From Streptomyces sp. NBC_00237 (GTDB lineage: Bacteria > Actinomycetota > Actinomycetes > Streptomycetales > Streptomycetaceae): a stretch of DNA of 64,000 nucleotides. Position 1 is the first letter of the stretch. Every line of letters begins with the position of its first letter. The DNA is taken from positions 372,001 to 436,000 of the forward strand of contig NZ_JAPEMT010000002.1 in the NCBI RefSeq assembly GCF_026342435.1, given 5' to 3'. The translations under genes and the position numbers were made by a program. A model generated the notes under the pieces. That model was given only the letters and a program-made list of their open reading frames with translations. It searched no databases and was not told the origin of the DNA. Below are positions 49,976 to 58,758 of the stretch, one piece after another.

Positions 49976-50004
49976 AGAGTAGGCGCGTCGCCATACAGAT
50001 CCAA
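49976..50004 (-). promoter_or_regulatory. Promoter of the orphan qcrB
   Basis: Reading leftward, TTGGAT (50004-49999) and TACTCT (49981-49976) are spaced 17 bases, a vegetative-type promoter. Transcription would begin about 15-20 bases before ATG 49951, and a TGAGGGGG ribosome-binding sequence lies in between. Confidence 0.55.
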
Positions 50005-50171
50005 CAGGGTTGACGACACAGGGAGTTGATAGGTGAGGCGAGTACCGGAGACGGCAGGTGGGACGGGGTTCCGGGGCTCGCGCGCGGGCTCCGCCCGGCG
50101 GCTGGATATCGTGGCCGGTCACGGAGTACGGGATCAACGAGCCGAGCACGGGACCGAGAGCGGGGGAGCAG

Positions 50172-52025
50172 GTGGCGAGTCCGGGGGAGCACGCGGCGGG
50201 CGCGGGGCGCGAGGACTGGATACGGGTGCCGGTCGGGGACGGTTCGGGGCGCTGGGCCACCCGGGGCAAGAGCCGCCTCGTGCTGCTCGTCGTGCACAAC
50301 GTGACGTCCGCGACCCGGTTGCTGGACGTGGCTCCGCTCTTCGACGACGACACCGGGGTACAGCTGCTGGCGACGTGTCCCGGCTCGTCGGCGTTCCGCG
50401 CCGGGGTCGCGGAGCTGCTGACGGCGCTCGGGGTGCCGGTACTGCCGTGGGCGCAGGCGCTCGCGACGCCCGTGGACCTCGCGATATCCGCCAGCTTCGG
50501 CGGCGAACTCCACCTCATTCAGGGGAAGTTGGCCATCCTCTCGCACGGTGTTGGCTACACTAAAAGGCTGGCCACACCGGACACCGGACACCGGACACCG
50601 GACACCGGACACCCTTCGCCCGGAGCCCGGCCGCGCCCTGCCGCCCGCATCGCCGACGCCGCCGTGCCCGTCTTCGGCCTCTCCCCCGCGTGGCTGCTGC
50701 ACGACGGCGTCCCGATCGCCGACGCGCTCGTCCTGTCCCACCCCGAGCAGCAGGCCCGCCTCAAGGACGCCTGTCCCGACGCCGCCCACACCGGCGTCCT
50801 CGCCGGGGATCCGTGCTTCGACCGCATCCTGGCGGCCCGCCCGCACCGCGCCTACTTCCGCAACGCACTGGGCGTGCACCCCGGCCAGCGCCTGATCGTC
50901 GTCAACTCCACCTGGAACCCGGAATCGCTCTTCGGTGACGGCGGCGACGAGGACGTTCTCCCCACCCTGCTCCCCCGCCTCGCCTCGGACCTCCCCGCCG
51001 ACGAATACCGCGTCGCCGCCGTCCTGCATCCCAACATCTGGGCCGGGCACGGCCCCGGCCAGATCCGCGCCTGGCTCGACCGGGCCCGCCGCTCGGGCCT
51101 CGTCCTCGTCGATCCGCTGCACCACTGGCGGCAGGCGCTCCTCGCCGCCGACGCCGTGATCGGCGACCACGGCGCGGTCTCGTACTACGCCGCCGCCCTC
51201 GGTACGCCCGTACTGCTCGGCGCGGCCCCGCTCGCCGGGCTCGCCCCCGACTCCCCCGTCGCGGACTTCGTCACGAACGCCCCGCGCCTGGACCCGTACG
51301 CCTCACTCACCCCACAACTCGACCAACTCATTTCCGCACATCGCCCGTTGACGGACGCCGCCGAACTCACCACGTCCACCCCCGGCGAGTCCGCGACGCT
51401 CCTGCGCACGCTCTTCTACGGCCTGATGGCCCGCCCCGAGCCTCTCGACCCGGCCCGCCCCGTACCGCTGCCGTGTCCGCCGTACGAACCCCCGCGCATC
51501 ACCGCGCCCCTGCACGTGGTGACGGTCCGGGGGCCGGGCCGGGAGGTTTCGGTGACCCGGTACGCCGACCCGCGCACGGTGCCCGACGTGCGCGGGGACG
51601 TGCACACGGCGGTGCACGAGGACACCCGGGACCCCGGGCGGCTCACGCTCGCCGACGTCATCCACCGCGAGGGCTCACCGGACGACCCGCGCTTCGGGGG
51701 CCCCGCCCGCTGGACCGCCGGGGTGCTGGACCGCTTCCCGCAGTGCGCGCTCGCGGCGTACGTCACCGGGCCGGACTCCTGCACGGTCCGCACCCGCGGG
51801 GGCAGGCTCCTCCACCTCACCGGCACGACGCGCGCGGACCCGGCCCTCTACGCGTCAGCGCTGCTCGCCCTCCTGGCGGACGGGACGGAGCCGACGCACG
51901 CGCTGACCGTACGGACCGGCTCCGCCGTGCACTCCGTGACGGTCACGGACGCGGGCCAGGACCCGGGGTCGGAGTCGACGACCCCGAAGGGCCCGAAGGA
52001 CCCGAAGGACCCGCTTCGGGGCTGA
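50172..52025 (+). CDS. Conserved Streptomyces protein, GT-B-like, function unknown
   Basis: A 617-residue protein. Its N-terminal two-thirds read like a glycosyl/glycerophosphotransferase fold (VLLVVHNVTSATRLLDVAPLFDDDTGVQLLATC; LAGDPCFDRILAA; NSTWNPESLFGDGGDEDVLPTLLPRL; ADAVIGDHGAVSYYAAALGTPVLLG), although I know of no assigned reaction. Homologues are, I believe, sometimes annotated as translation initiation factor 2, which I consider misleading. After HGVGYTKRLA comes a TPDTGHR repeat encoded by a 7-base tandem repeat. GTG 50172 follows GGGGGAG closely; the frame is open further upstream. Its 3' end overlaps the convergent STAND gene by 83 bases. Confidence 0.75.
   Translation: MASPGEHAAGAGREDWIRVPVGDGSGRWATRGKSRLVLLVVHNVTSATRLLDVAPLFDDDTGVQLLATCPGSSAFRAGVAELLTALGVPVLPWAQALATPVDLAISASFGGELHLIQGKLAILSHGVGYTKRLATPDTGHRTPDTGHPSPGARPRPAARIADAAVPVFGLSPAWLLHDGVPIADALVLSHPEQQARLKDACPDAAHTGVLAGDPCFDRILAARPHRAYFRNALGVHPGQRLIVVNSTWNPESLFGDGGDEDVLPTLLPRLASDLPADEYRVAAVLHPNIWAGHGPGQIRAWLDRARRSGLVLVDPLHHWRQALLAADAVIGDHGAVSYYAAALGTPVLLGAAPLAGLAPDSPVADFVTNAPRLDPYASLTPQLDQLISAHRPLTDAAELTTSTPGESATLLRTLFYGLMARPEPLDPARPVPLPCPPYEPPRITAPLHVVTVRGPGREVSVTRYADPRTVPDVRGDVHTAVHEDTRDPGRLTLADVIHREGSPDDPRFGGPARWTAGVLDRFPQCALAAYVTGPDSCTVRTRGGRLLHLTGTTRADPALYASALLALLADGTEPTHALTVRTGSAVHSVTVTDAGQDPGSESTTPKGPKDPKDPLRG
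50574..50613 (+). repeat. 7-bp tandem repeat inside a coding region
   Basis: ACACCGG is repeated five times in full plus a partial copy. Three units equal seven codons (TPDTGHR), so changes of three copies keep the frame, while gain or loss of one or two copies shifts it. Confidence 0.95.
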
Positions 52026-54180
52026 CGCACAGCGCGCGCAGTCGCCGGAGGTAGGCGAGGTGATGATCCGCCCGCTCGGCCTCCAGTACGGCGATCGCCT
52101 CGTCGACCAGCGGCAGCGCGGCGGCCTGCTCGGCCGGGCTCGCGCGCCGGGTCCCGTCGACGTGGGTACGGGCGAGGTCGGTGAGGGCCCGTGCCGTGTT
52201 GTACGCGTCGCCGCCCGCGCGGAAGAAACGCACCGCCGCGTCGAGCCGTTCGCGCGCCGCCTCCGGCTGCCGCATCCCGGTGAGCGCACGCCCCCGGTGG
52301 CGTTCGAGGAGGGCGCGGGCACGCGGCAGGTCGGCGGCGCCTTCGTCCCCCGGCCCGATGCCCGCGTACAGCCCGTCCGCCTGGTCGAAGAGCGCGTACG
52401 CCTCCTCCCACCGCCACTGCGCCAGCCGCAGCAGCCCCAACCCCTCGACCGCCGAGGCGTGCCCCCGCACGTGCCCTGCGGCGCTCTCGTCCCGGGCGGC
52501 GGCGAGCAGTTCCCGCTCGGCCTCCTCGTACCGTTCGAGGGCGGTGAGGGCGAAGCCGAGGTGGGCGTGCATCGTCCCGGCGGTGCGGGTGCCGGGGAAG
52601 TGGGTGTCGGCGGTACGGACGCCGGTGTGCAGCGCGGGCAGCAGGACGTCCAGGTGCCCCGCCTTGAGCTGGACCGGCCACAGGGCACGGACCAGCCTGC
52701 ACACGGTGTCGGGCCGTCCGAACTCGTCGGCGGCGGCGACGGCTTCGGCGAGGTTGGCGGACTCGGCGGCGAGCGCGGCCACCGCCTCACCCTGACTCCC
52801 GTACGCCAACTCCTGGTCTGTGTCGGCCGGTTCGGGCGAACGCCAGCTCTGCGGCAGGGCCGCACGGGCGGTCGGCTCGGCGAAGTGCAGGTATCCGTCG
52901 AGTACGCGTCCCACGGCAGCCGAGCAGACGGCCATGCCGTCCTCCCGGGCAGCCTCCTGCTCGGCGTGGGCGCGCACGGAGGGCCGCTGACGGTGACGGC
53001 CCTCGGGAGTGGTGTCGAGCAGTTGGTTCGCCGCGAGTACGTCGAGGGCGCGGGCCGCGTCGGGAAGCGCGAGGTTGGCGGCGCGCGCGGTCAGCGCGGC
53101 GGTGACGACGGGCCAGGGGCGCAGCGCGGTCAGCCGGTGCGCGCGGGCGGTGACGGGGTCGAGGGAGCGGTAGGCGTGCTCGATGGCGGTGCGGACGGCA
53201 TCGCGTTCGTTCATGGCGGGTAACTGCTGCCTCTCCGTGCGGGGTTGCGGCACCGTGGCCACCCGTGGCGCTGCGGCCAGCCGGGGTGCGGCGGCCAGCA
53301 CCGCGTAGGGCGATCCGCCGCAGTCGGCGATCACCGAGGGCAGCACGGCCCGGGCCGCGTCGACGGCCGGACGCCCCGCTGTCGCCTCCAGGAGTCTGCG
53401 GACGTACTTCTCCGCGAGCGGGCCGACGGGAATCCGCAGGGCGGGAAGCTGGAGGAGCGGGTCGCGGGCGGTCACCACGGTGACCACGCCGGGTGCGGTG
53501 GCGACGAGGGGCAGCACCTGGGCGGCCGAGGTGGCGTGATCGAGCACGACGAGCAGCGCGAGATCGGCGACGCAGCGCCGGAAGAACTCGGCCCTGCGCT
53601 CCACCGAAGGCGGTATCTCCCCATCGGGCACGCCCAGTTGACGGAGCGCTTCGCTCAGTGCGGCACCCGGCTCCAGCCGCCCGCCGGGCCCGCTCCGCAG
53701 ATCCAGCCAGACCTGCCCGTCCTTGAACCGCCGCTCGGCTTCCCGCCCGCCCCAGCACCGGGCGATCTCGGAGGTGCCGATGCCTTCGGGTCCGTGGAGC
53801 AGGGCCACTCTGGGCCGCCCGTCCGCCTTTCGCCCCGCTTCCTCGTCGAGCGCTTTGAGTACACGCTGACGGTTCGTGAAGTTCCGTGACGCGGCGGGGA
53901 GTCGGGGCACGGAACGGGCTCCCGCCGCCCGCTGCACGGTGCGCGCGAAGGTGTCCCAGTCGCGGGCGAGGCCGGGATCACGCTGTATCGCCTCGTGCAC
54001 CTGCCGGGCCAGTCGCTCGACCTGACGCTGGTCGACGGGTGCCGCGACGTCCCTCCCGAGAATGCGCTGCACCAGCGAACCGGCCGACTGCCAGACCCAC
54101 TTGCCCGCTTCGGAGGCCGTTCCGGAGGCGACAGCTCCCAGCACGGTCGAAATCGCCCCCACCGAGATGAGATCAAGCAT
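51943..54180 (-). CDS. STAND-like ATPase with TPR repeats and a degenerate P-loop
   Basis: A 745-residue protein. The N-terminus (residues 4-40, LISVGAISTVLGAVASGTASEAGKWVWQSAGSLVQ) may be a membrane-associated helix. The NTPase region starts near 100, but its P-loop reads HGPEGIGTSEIA: the Walker A Lys is Thr136. Walker B-like LALLVVLDHATSAAQVLPLV follows. The second half is TPR-like (LDVLLPALHTGVRTADTHFPGTRTAGTMHAHLGFALTALERYEEAERELLAAARDE). So it may bind but not hydrolyse nucleotide, or not bind at all. ATG 54180 follows GGGGGAG by 9 bases; the frame is open to 54321. Its last 27 codons overlap the convergent gene. The Ser/Gly/Pro tail (SGPSGPSGSSTPTPGPGPRP) lies in that overlap. Role unknown; STAND proteins often act as signalling or defence switches. 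Confidence 0.8.
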   Translation of the reverse strand: MLDLISVGAISTVLGAVASGTASEAGKWVWQSAGSLVQRILGRDVAAPVDQRQVERLARQVHEAIQRDPGLARDWDTFARTVQRAAGARSVPRLPAASRNFTNRQRVLKALDEEAGRKADGRPRVALLHGPEGIGTSEIARCWGGREAERRFKDGQVWLDLRSGPGGRLEPGAALSEALRQLGVPDGEIPPSVERRAEFFRRCVADLALLVVLDHATSAAQVLPLVATAPGVVTVVTARDPLLQLPALRIPVGPLAEKYVRRLLEATAGRPAVDAARAVLPSVIADCGGSPYAVLAAAPRLAAAPRVATVPQPRTERQQLPAMNERDAVRTAIEHAYRSLDPVTARAHRLTALRPWPVVTAALTARAANLALPDAARALDVLAANQLLDTTPEGRHRQRPSVRAHAEQEAAREDGMAVCSAAVGRVLDGYLHFAEPTARAALPQSWRSPEPADTDQELAYGSQGEAVAALAAESANLAEAVAAADEFGRPDTVCRLVRALWPVQLKAGHLDVLLPALHTGVRTADTHFPGTRTAGTMHAHLGFALTALERYEEAERELLAAARDESAAGHVRGHASAVEGLGLLRLAQWRWEEAYALFDQADGLYAGIGPGDEGAADLPRARALLERHRGRALTGMRQPEAARERLDAAVRFFRAGGDAYNTARALTDLARTHVDGTRRASPAEQAAALPLVDEAIAVLEAERADHHLAYLRRLRALCVSPEAGPSGPSGPSGSSTPTPGPGPRP

Positions 54181-54339
54181 CAGCAGCCACTCCCCCGTCG
54201 TCCACGTCCACGATGGATCAACCGTATCGACAGGGGCAAGCCGCACAACACCCCACAGGGGCGGCAGCGTCAGCTCCCCTTCTCGGGCGGTCGTAGGGTG
54301 GCAGGTAAAGCTGAAACGCAATGGTCAGGAGGTCGCCAG

Positions 54340-55506
54340 GTGACGGACGTCACGGAAGTCGACAACGCGGTCAAGGCCGGGATACGGGCCCGGATCGACG
54401 AGGTCGCCACGGAACTGGTAGCGCTGAGCCGCCGCATCCACGCCCACCCGGAAACCGCCTTCGAGGAGCACCGGGCGGCCGCGTGGTGCGCGGAGGCACT
54501 ACGCACCCACGGCTTCGCGGTGACCGCACCGGCGTACGGCCTGCCGACCGCCTTCGAGGCGCGGGCCGGATCCGGCCCGGTGACGGTGGCTCTGGCCTGT
54601 GAGTACGACGCGCTGCCCGGCATGGGCCACGCCTGCGGCCACAACCTGATCGCGGCGGCCGGGGTGGGCGCGGCCCTGGCCCTGGCTCCGTACGCCGACG
54701 AACTCGGTCTGACCGTCAGGGTGTTGGGCACCCCCGCCGAGGAGAGCGGAGGCGGGAAGGCGCTACTTCTGGACGCGGGGGCGTTCGACGGGGTCGATGC
54801 GGCGATGATGATCCATCCGTGCCCGTTCGACGTGGCGGACTTCCATTCGTACGCGATGGGCTCACTGGACGTGACGTACACGGGCAAGTCCGCGCACGCC
54901 GCGATGAACCCGCAGGACGGCCGGAACGCGGCGGACGCCCTGACGGTGGCCCAGGTCGCGCTCGGTCTCCTGCGCCAGCACCTGCCGGGCGACTGGAAGG
55001 TGCACGGCATCACCACGGAGGCGGGCACGGCCCTCAACGCGATCCCGGAGCGGGCGCACGCGGGCTACGCGCTGCGCACGCCGTCCGCACCGGAGCTGCG
55101 CGAACTGCGCGCCCGGGTCGAGGACTGCTTCCGGGCGGGTGCCCTGGCCACGGGCTGCGAGGTCGACCTGGCGCAGCCTTCCCCGGACTACCTGGAGTTC
55201 CGTTCGGACCCGGGGCTGGTGACCCTGTGGACGGCGAACGCACGGGCGCTGGGGCGTCCTGAGCCGGAGGTGCGCGGCCCGTTCGCGTCGACGGACATGG
55301 GGAACGTGTCGCACGTGGTGCCGTCGATCCATCCGGTCCTGAACATCGGCGCGACGGGCTGCGGCCCGCACCAGCCGGAGTTCACGGCCGCCGCGGCGAC
55401 GGAGGAGGCGGAACGGGCGATGCTGGAGGGGGCATTGGGGCTGGCGTGGACGGCGGCGGACTTCGCCCTTGCTGGCTCCGCCACATCCGGCCCCGCCGAC
55501 GTTTGA
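54340..55506 (+). CDS. M20-family amidohydrolase
   Basis: A 388-residue metal-dependent amidohydrolase of the AbgB/HipO type. Key parts are LSRRIHAHPETAFEEHRAAAW, CEYDALPGMGHACGHNLIAAAG (metal ligands around CGHN), GTPAEESGGGKALLLDAGAFDG (EE) and SYAMGSLDVTYTGKSAHAAMNPQDGRNAADALTV, then the C-terminal FASTDMGNVSHVVPSIHPVLNIG. It would cleave N-acyl amino acids or p-aminobenzoyl-glutamate-like amides. GTG 54340 has AGGAGG upstream. Its last codons and stop lie inside a repeated intergenic element (PADV then TGA), so the C-terminus may have been altered by that element. Confidence 0.92.
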   Translation: MTDVTEVDNAVKAGIRARIDEVATELVALSRRIHAHPETAFEEHRAAAWCAEALRTHGFAVTAPAYGLPTAFEARAGSGPVTVALACEYDALPGMGHACGHNLIAAAGVGAALALAPYADELGLTVRVLGTPAEESGGGKALLLDAGAFDGVDAAMMIHPCPFDVADFHSYAMGSLDVTYTGKSAHAAMNPQDGRNAADALTVAQVALGLLRQHLPGDWKVHGITTEAGTALNAIPERAHAGYALRTPSAPELRELRARVEDCFRAGALATGCEVDLAQPSPDYLEFRSDPGLVTLWTANARALGRPEPEVRGPFASTDMGNVSHVVPSIHPVLNIGATGCGPHQPEFTAAAATEEAERAMLEGALGLAWTAADFALAGSATSGPADV

Positions 55507-55536
55507 GGCGCGGGGGTCCGGGGGCGGAGCCCCCGG
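55484..55536. terminator. Streptomyces-type repeat element with terminator hairpin
   Basis: GCCCCGCCGACGTTTGAGG followed by GCGCGGGGGTCCGGGGGC resembles a repeat I know from the 3' ends of many Streptomyces genes. The perfect 8-bp stem CCGGGGGC/GCCCCCGG with a GGA loop (55518-55536) would terminate the amidohydrolase and the convergent siderophore ATPase transcripts. Confidence 0.7.
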
Positions 55537-55566
55537 CAGTGGCCTCCCCCCCACCCGGAGCGACCC

Positions 55567-56394
55567 TCACCCCACCTTGCTCAAGCCCCCCGCCCGGGGC
55601 ACCGCGTCCCCCTCCGCGAGCCCCCGAGCCACGGGAACGACCACCGGCGCCCCGTCCCCCGGCGCCGCCAGGATGTCCGCGTCCACCCCGTAAAGCTCCT
55701 TCACGAGTTCGGCGGTCACCACTTCCCGCGCAGGCCCGTACGCCACGATCCGCCCCTCGTTCATCGCCACCACCGTGTCCGCGTACCGCGCCGCACTCGC
55801 CAGATCGTGCAGCACCATCACCACGGTCCGCCCCGCCGCCGCCACCTCCCGCACCAGCGACAGCACCTCCACCGCGTGCCCGAGGTCCAGCGCACTGGTC
55901 GGCTCGTCGAGGAGCACGATCGGCGTCTCCTGCGCCAGCACCATCGCCAGCCAGCAGCGCTGCCGCTGACCGCCCGACAACTGGTCGAGCCGCCGCTCGG
56001 CGAGCGACAGGGTCCCGGTCGCCTCCAGCGCCGCCCGCACCGCCGCCTCGTCCTCCCGCGACCACTGCCGGAACAGCCCCTGGTGGGGGTGGCGTCCGTA
56101 CCGTACGAGACCGGCGACGGTCACGGCCTCCGGGGCCTGCGGCGCCTGTGCGAGCAGCGCGATGCGGTGGGCGGCCTTGCGCTGGGTGAGCTGCCAGACG
56201 TCTTCGTCCCCGGCCCGCACCGTGCCGGACTCCGGCTTGTGCAGCCGGGCGACGGCCCGCAGCAACGTCGACTTGCCGCACCCGTTGGGTCCGACGATCG
56301 CGACGACCTGTCCGCTGGGAACGGTGAGGTCGACGCCGTCCACGACGGGGTGGCCGGGGTATCCGGCGGTGAGCGCCTCTACGGTCAGTTCCAC
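55567..56394 (-). CDS. Ferric-siderophore ABC transporter ATPase
   Basis: A 275-residue ATPase of the FepC/FecE type: Walker A (GPNGCGKSTLLRAVARL), Q-loop (IALLAQAPQAPEAVTVAGLVRYGRHPHQG), signature LSGGQRQRCWLAMVLAQ and Walker B (IVLLDEPTSALDLGHAVEVL), with switch His in VLHDLASAARYADTVVAM. The start is GTG 56394, 6 bases after the second permease's stop. It energises uptake by the two permeases and receives siderophore from the lipoprotein at 58759. Confidence 0.94.
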   Translation of the reverse strand: MELTVEALTAGYPGHPVVDGVDLTVPSGQVVAIVGPNGCGKSTLLRAVARLHKPESGTVRAGDEDVWQLTQRKAAHRIALLAQAPQAPEAVTVAGLVRYGRHPHQGLFRQWSREDEAAVRAALEATGTLSLAERRLDQLSGGQRQRCWLAMVLAQETPIVLLDEPTSALDLGHAVEVLSLVREVAAAGRTVVMVLHDLASAARYADTVVAMNEGRIVAYGPAREVVTAELVKELYGVDADILAAPGDGAPVVVPVARGLAEGDAVPRAGGLSKVG

Positions 56395-56400
56395 AGGGTT

Positions 56401-57504
56401 TCAGACCTTTCCTGGCTGAGAGGGACGTGCTGACTTCTTTCCGAACAGGACCCAGAGCAAGAAGGGTCCGCCGAGGACGCTCGTCACGACTCCCACCGGG
56501 ATCTCCACGGGAGCGATGACCCGCCCGAGCGCGTCCGCACCCGCGACGAGCGCGGCCCCCACCAGGGCCGACCCGAGGATCGGCACCCGCGTGGGACCGC
56601 TGAGCCGCCCGGCCAGCACCGGAGCGGCCAGCGCGACGAAGGCGATCGGTCCGCCGATACCGACGGCGATCCCGGACAGTACGACCGCGAGCGCCAGCGT
56701 GACGGCCCGCACCCGCGCGACGTTCACACCGAGCGTGGCCGCCATGTCGTCGTCGAACCGCAGCAGTTGGAGCCGACTGCCCGCCACCAGCGCCAGCGGC
56801 ACCAGGATCAGCAACAAGAACGCGAGCGGCGTGCCGACCGTCCAGTCACGCCCGTTGAGCGAACCGACCGTCCACAGGAACACCCCACCGGCCGTGTTGT
56901 CGTTCTCCCGCGACATCACCAGATCGGTGACGGCTCCGATGACGGTCGACACACCGATACCGACCACCAGGATCCGGTACCCGGCGTGCCCGGCCCCGCC
57001 CGCACACGCCACCACGACCATCGCGGCGGCGGCCGCGCCGATCGGACCCAGCCACCAGTCGCCGATCATCCCGGTGGACGATCCGACGACGGAGGCGACG
57101 ACGGCAGCCGTCGCACCGTCGTTGACGCCGATGACGTCGGGGGTGGCGAGGCGGTTTCCGGCCAGTGTCTGGGTGAGGCAGCCCGCGATGCCGAGGGCCG
57201 CGCCGACCATCAGGCCGACCGCGATGCGGGGCAGCCTGAACTCCTGGACGAGCATGACGGTGGCGCGGTCGCCGGTGCCGAGCAGCCCCGAAAGGCTGCC
57301 GCCGAGGCTCATGCCGGTGGAGCTGGCGAAGGCGGCGAAGGTGACGATCGCGCCGATGAGAACAGCGAGTCCGACCGCCGCGAGAGCGCTGCGGTACGGG
57401 AAGAGCCACGACAGGGCGCCGACGCGCACGGGCGTCGAGTCGGGCGGCGTCACCGAGGTCCCGTCCGCGCCCGCGCTCTTGCCCGGTTCGATCCGCGTAC
57501 TCAT
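56401..57504 (-). CDS. Ferric-siderophore ABC permease (FecCD type), second subunit
   Basis: A 367-residue FecCD permease with about ten helices. VQEFRLPRIAVGLMVGAALGIAGCLTQTLAGNRLATPDVIGVNDGATAAV is the family signature, and LQLLRFDDDMAATLGVNVARVRAVTLALAVVLSGIAVGIGGPIAFVALAAP holds the ATPase-contact loop. ATG 57504 overlaps the stop of the first permease (ATGA). It pairs with that protein as a heterodimer. Confidence 0.94.
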   Translation of the reverse strand: MSTRIEPGKSAGADGTSVTPPDSTPVRVGALSWLFPYRSALAAVGLAVLIGAIVTFAAFASSTGMSLGGSLSGLLGTGDRATVMLVQEFRLPRIAVGLMVGAALGIAGCLTQTLAGNRLATPDVIGVNDGATAAVVASVVGSSTGMIGDWWLGPIGAAAAAMVVVACAGGAGHAGYRILVVGIGVSTVIGAVTDLVMSRENDNTAGGVFLWTVGSLNGRDWTVGTPLAFLLLILVPLALVAGSRLQLLRFDDDMAATLGVNVARVRAVTLALAVVLSGIAVGIGGPIAFVALAAPVLAGRLSGPTRVPILGSALVGAALVAGADALGRVIAPVEIPVGVVTSVLGGPFLLWVLFGKKSARPSQPGKV

Positions 57505-58589
57505 GCGCTCGCCCCCGCCGTCGACATCCGCCGCGACCGTGCGATCCAGATCAGCAGCGGTCCTCCGATGAAGGCGAGCAGCACGCTCACCGGTGTCTCC
57601 CAGGGCCGGATCACGACCCGCGCGAGCAGATCGGCGACGATCATCACGCACGCCCCGACCAGCCCCGACAGCACCAACTGCCCGGCCATCCTGGGCCCGG
57701 TGACGGACCGTGCCGCGTACGGGGCGAGCAGGCCGAGGAACGCGATCGGGCCGGCCAGCGCCACCGCGGATCCGGCGAGCAGCGTCACCGCGACGGCGAC
57801 GGTCAGCCGGATGCGTCCGGGATGGTGCCCGAGCGACCGCGCGCTGTCGTCACCGAGTGCCAGCGCCGACAACGGGCGTACGCACACGAACGCGACGGCC
57901 AGTCCGATCGCGATCAACGGCAGCAGCGGCAGTGTGTCCTCGGCCTTGATGCCCGCGAGGGAGCCGATCGTCCAGTAGCGGTACGTGTCGAAAGTCGACT
58001 GCGTGCCGAGCAGGACGTACGACGTGGCCCCGTGGAAGGTCGCCCCGAGCGCGGACCCGGCGAGCACGAGCCGCAGCGGCGATCCGGCCGCCCGCCCCGA
58101 AGCCGCCAGCATCAGCACGACGGCGCTCGCCGCCATGCCGCCGACGAGGGCCCAGACCAGCACCGCGTACGCCGAAGTGACGTGGAAGTACGTGAGTCCG
58201 ATCACAACGCCCAGCGCCGCGCCGGAGTTGACGCCGAGCAGTCCGGTCTCGGCGAGCGGGTTGCGGGTGACGGCCTGAAGGAGGCAGCCCGCCGCGCCGA
58301 GCGCGATGCCGACGAGCAGTCCGGCGACCGTGCGGGGCAGTCGTACGTCCATGACGGCCAGCCTGATCTGCGCGTCCGCGCGGGCGGCGGGGTCACCGGT
58401 GAGGAAGCCCCACGCCTTGGCGATCGGGTGGGAGCCCGAGCCGATCAGGAGCGACAGCACGCACAGTCCCGCGAGGAGCAGAACGAGGGCGGCGGCCGCC
58501 CACAGCGTGGGCCGATGGAGTCTCGCCGAACCCGGTATGGGGGGTTCGGTTCCGGCCTCCCGGACCCGCCCCTCTTGCGCAACCAACAT
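57501..58589 (-). CDS. Ferric-siderophore ABC permease (FecCD type), first subunit
   Basis: A 362-residue FecCD permease. VMDVRLPRTVAGLLVGIALGAAGCLLQAVTRNPLAETGLLGVNSGAALGVVIGL and LALGDDSARSLGHHPGRIRLTVAVAVTLLAGSAVALAGPIAFLGLLAP are typical. It is the first gene of the leftward three-gene operon. An iron box ends at its start codon, so the mRNA may be leaderless or the true start may lie slightly downstream. The operon would be on under iron limitation. Confidence 0.93.
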   Translation of the reverse strand: MLVAQEGRVREAGTEPPIPGSARLHRPTLWAAAALVLLLAGLCVLSLLIGSGSHPIAKAWGFLTGDPAARADAQIRLAVMDVRLPRTVAGLLVGIALGAAGCLLQAVTRNPLAETGLLGVNSGAALGVVIGLTYFHVTSAYAVLVWALVGGMAASAVVLMLAASGRAAGSPLRLVLAGSALGATFHGATSYVLLGTQSTFDTYRYWTIGSLAGIKAEDTLPLLPLIAIGLAVAFVCVRPLSALALGDDSARSLGHHPGRIRLTVAVAVTLLAGSAVALAGPIAFLGLLAPYAARSVTGPRMAGQLVLSGLVGACVMIVADLLARVVIRPWETPVSVLLAFIGGPLLIWIARSRRMSTAGASA

Positions 58590-58607
58590 GAAGTTAGCCT
58601 AACCTAA
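58589..58607 (-). promoter_or_regulatory. Iron box (DmdR/IdeR-type operator)
   Basis: Read leftward, TTAGGTTAGGCTAACTTCA matches the Streptomyces iron-box consensus TTAGGTTAGGCTAACCTAA at 17 of 19 positions. DmdR1 bound with iron would repress the permease operon. The site directly abuts ATG 58589. Control of the divergent binding-protein gene from the same box is possible but its own promoter is not clear. Confidence 0.8.
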
Positions 58608-58758
58608 CCTCGACACGGAACCCCTGGTCGGGGCGGCCCGAACTCCCTGTTGCGACAGGGTCGGTTCGGCATGCCCTCGCTACACGTACCAAGTCGCCCT
58701 GTATGTCCGGTTTCCGATCCGGGCAACACTTCGCCTCACCAGCATGGAGATCACGGAC

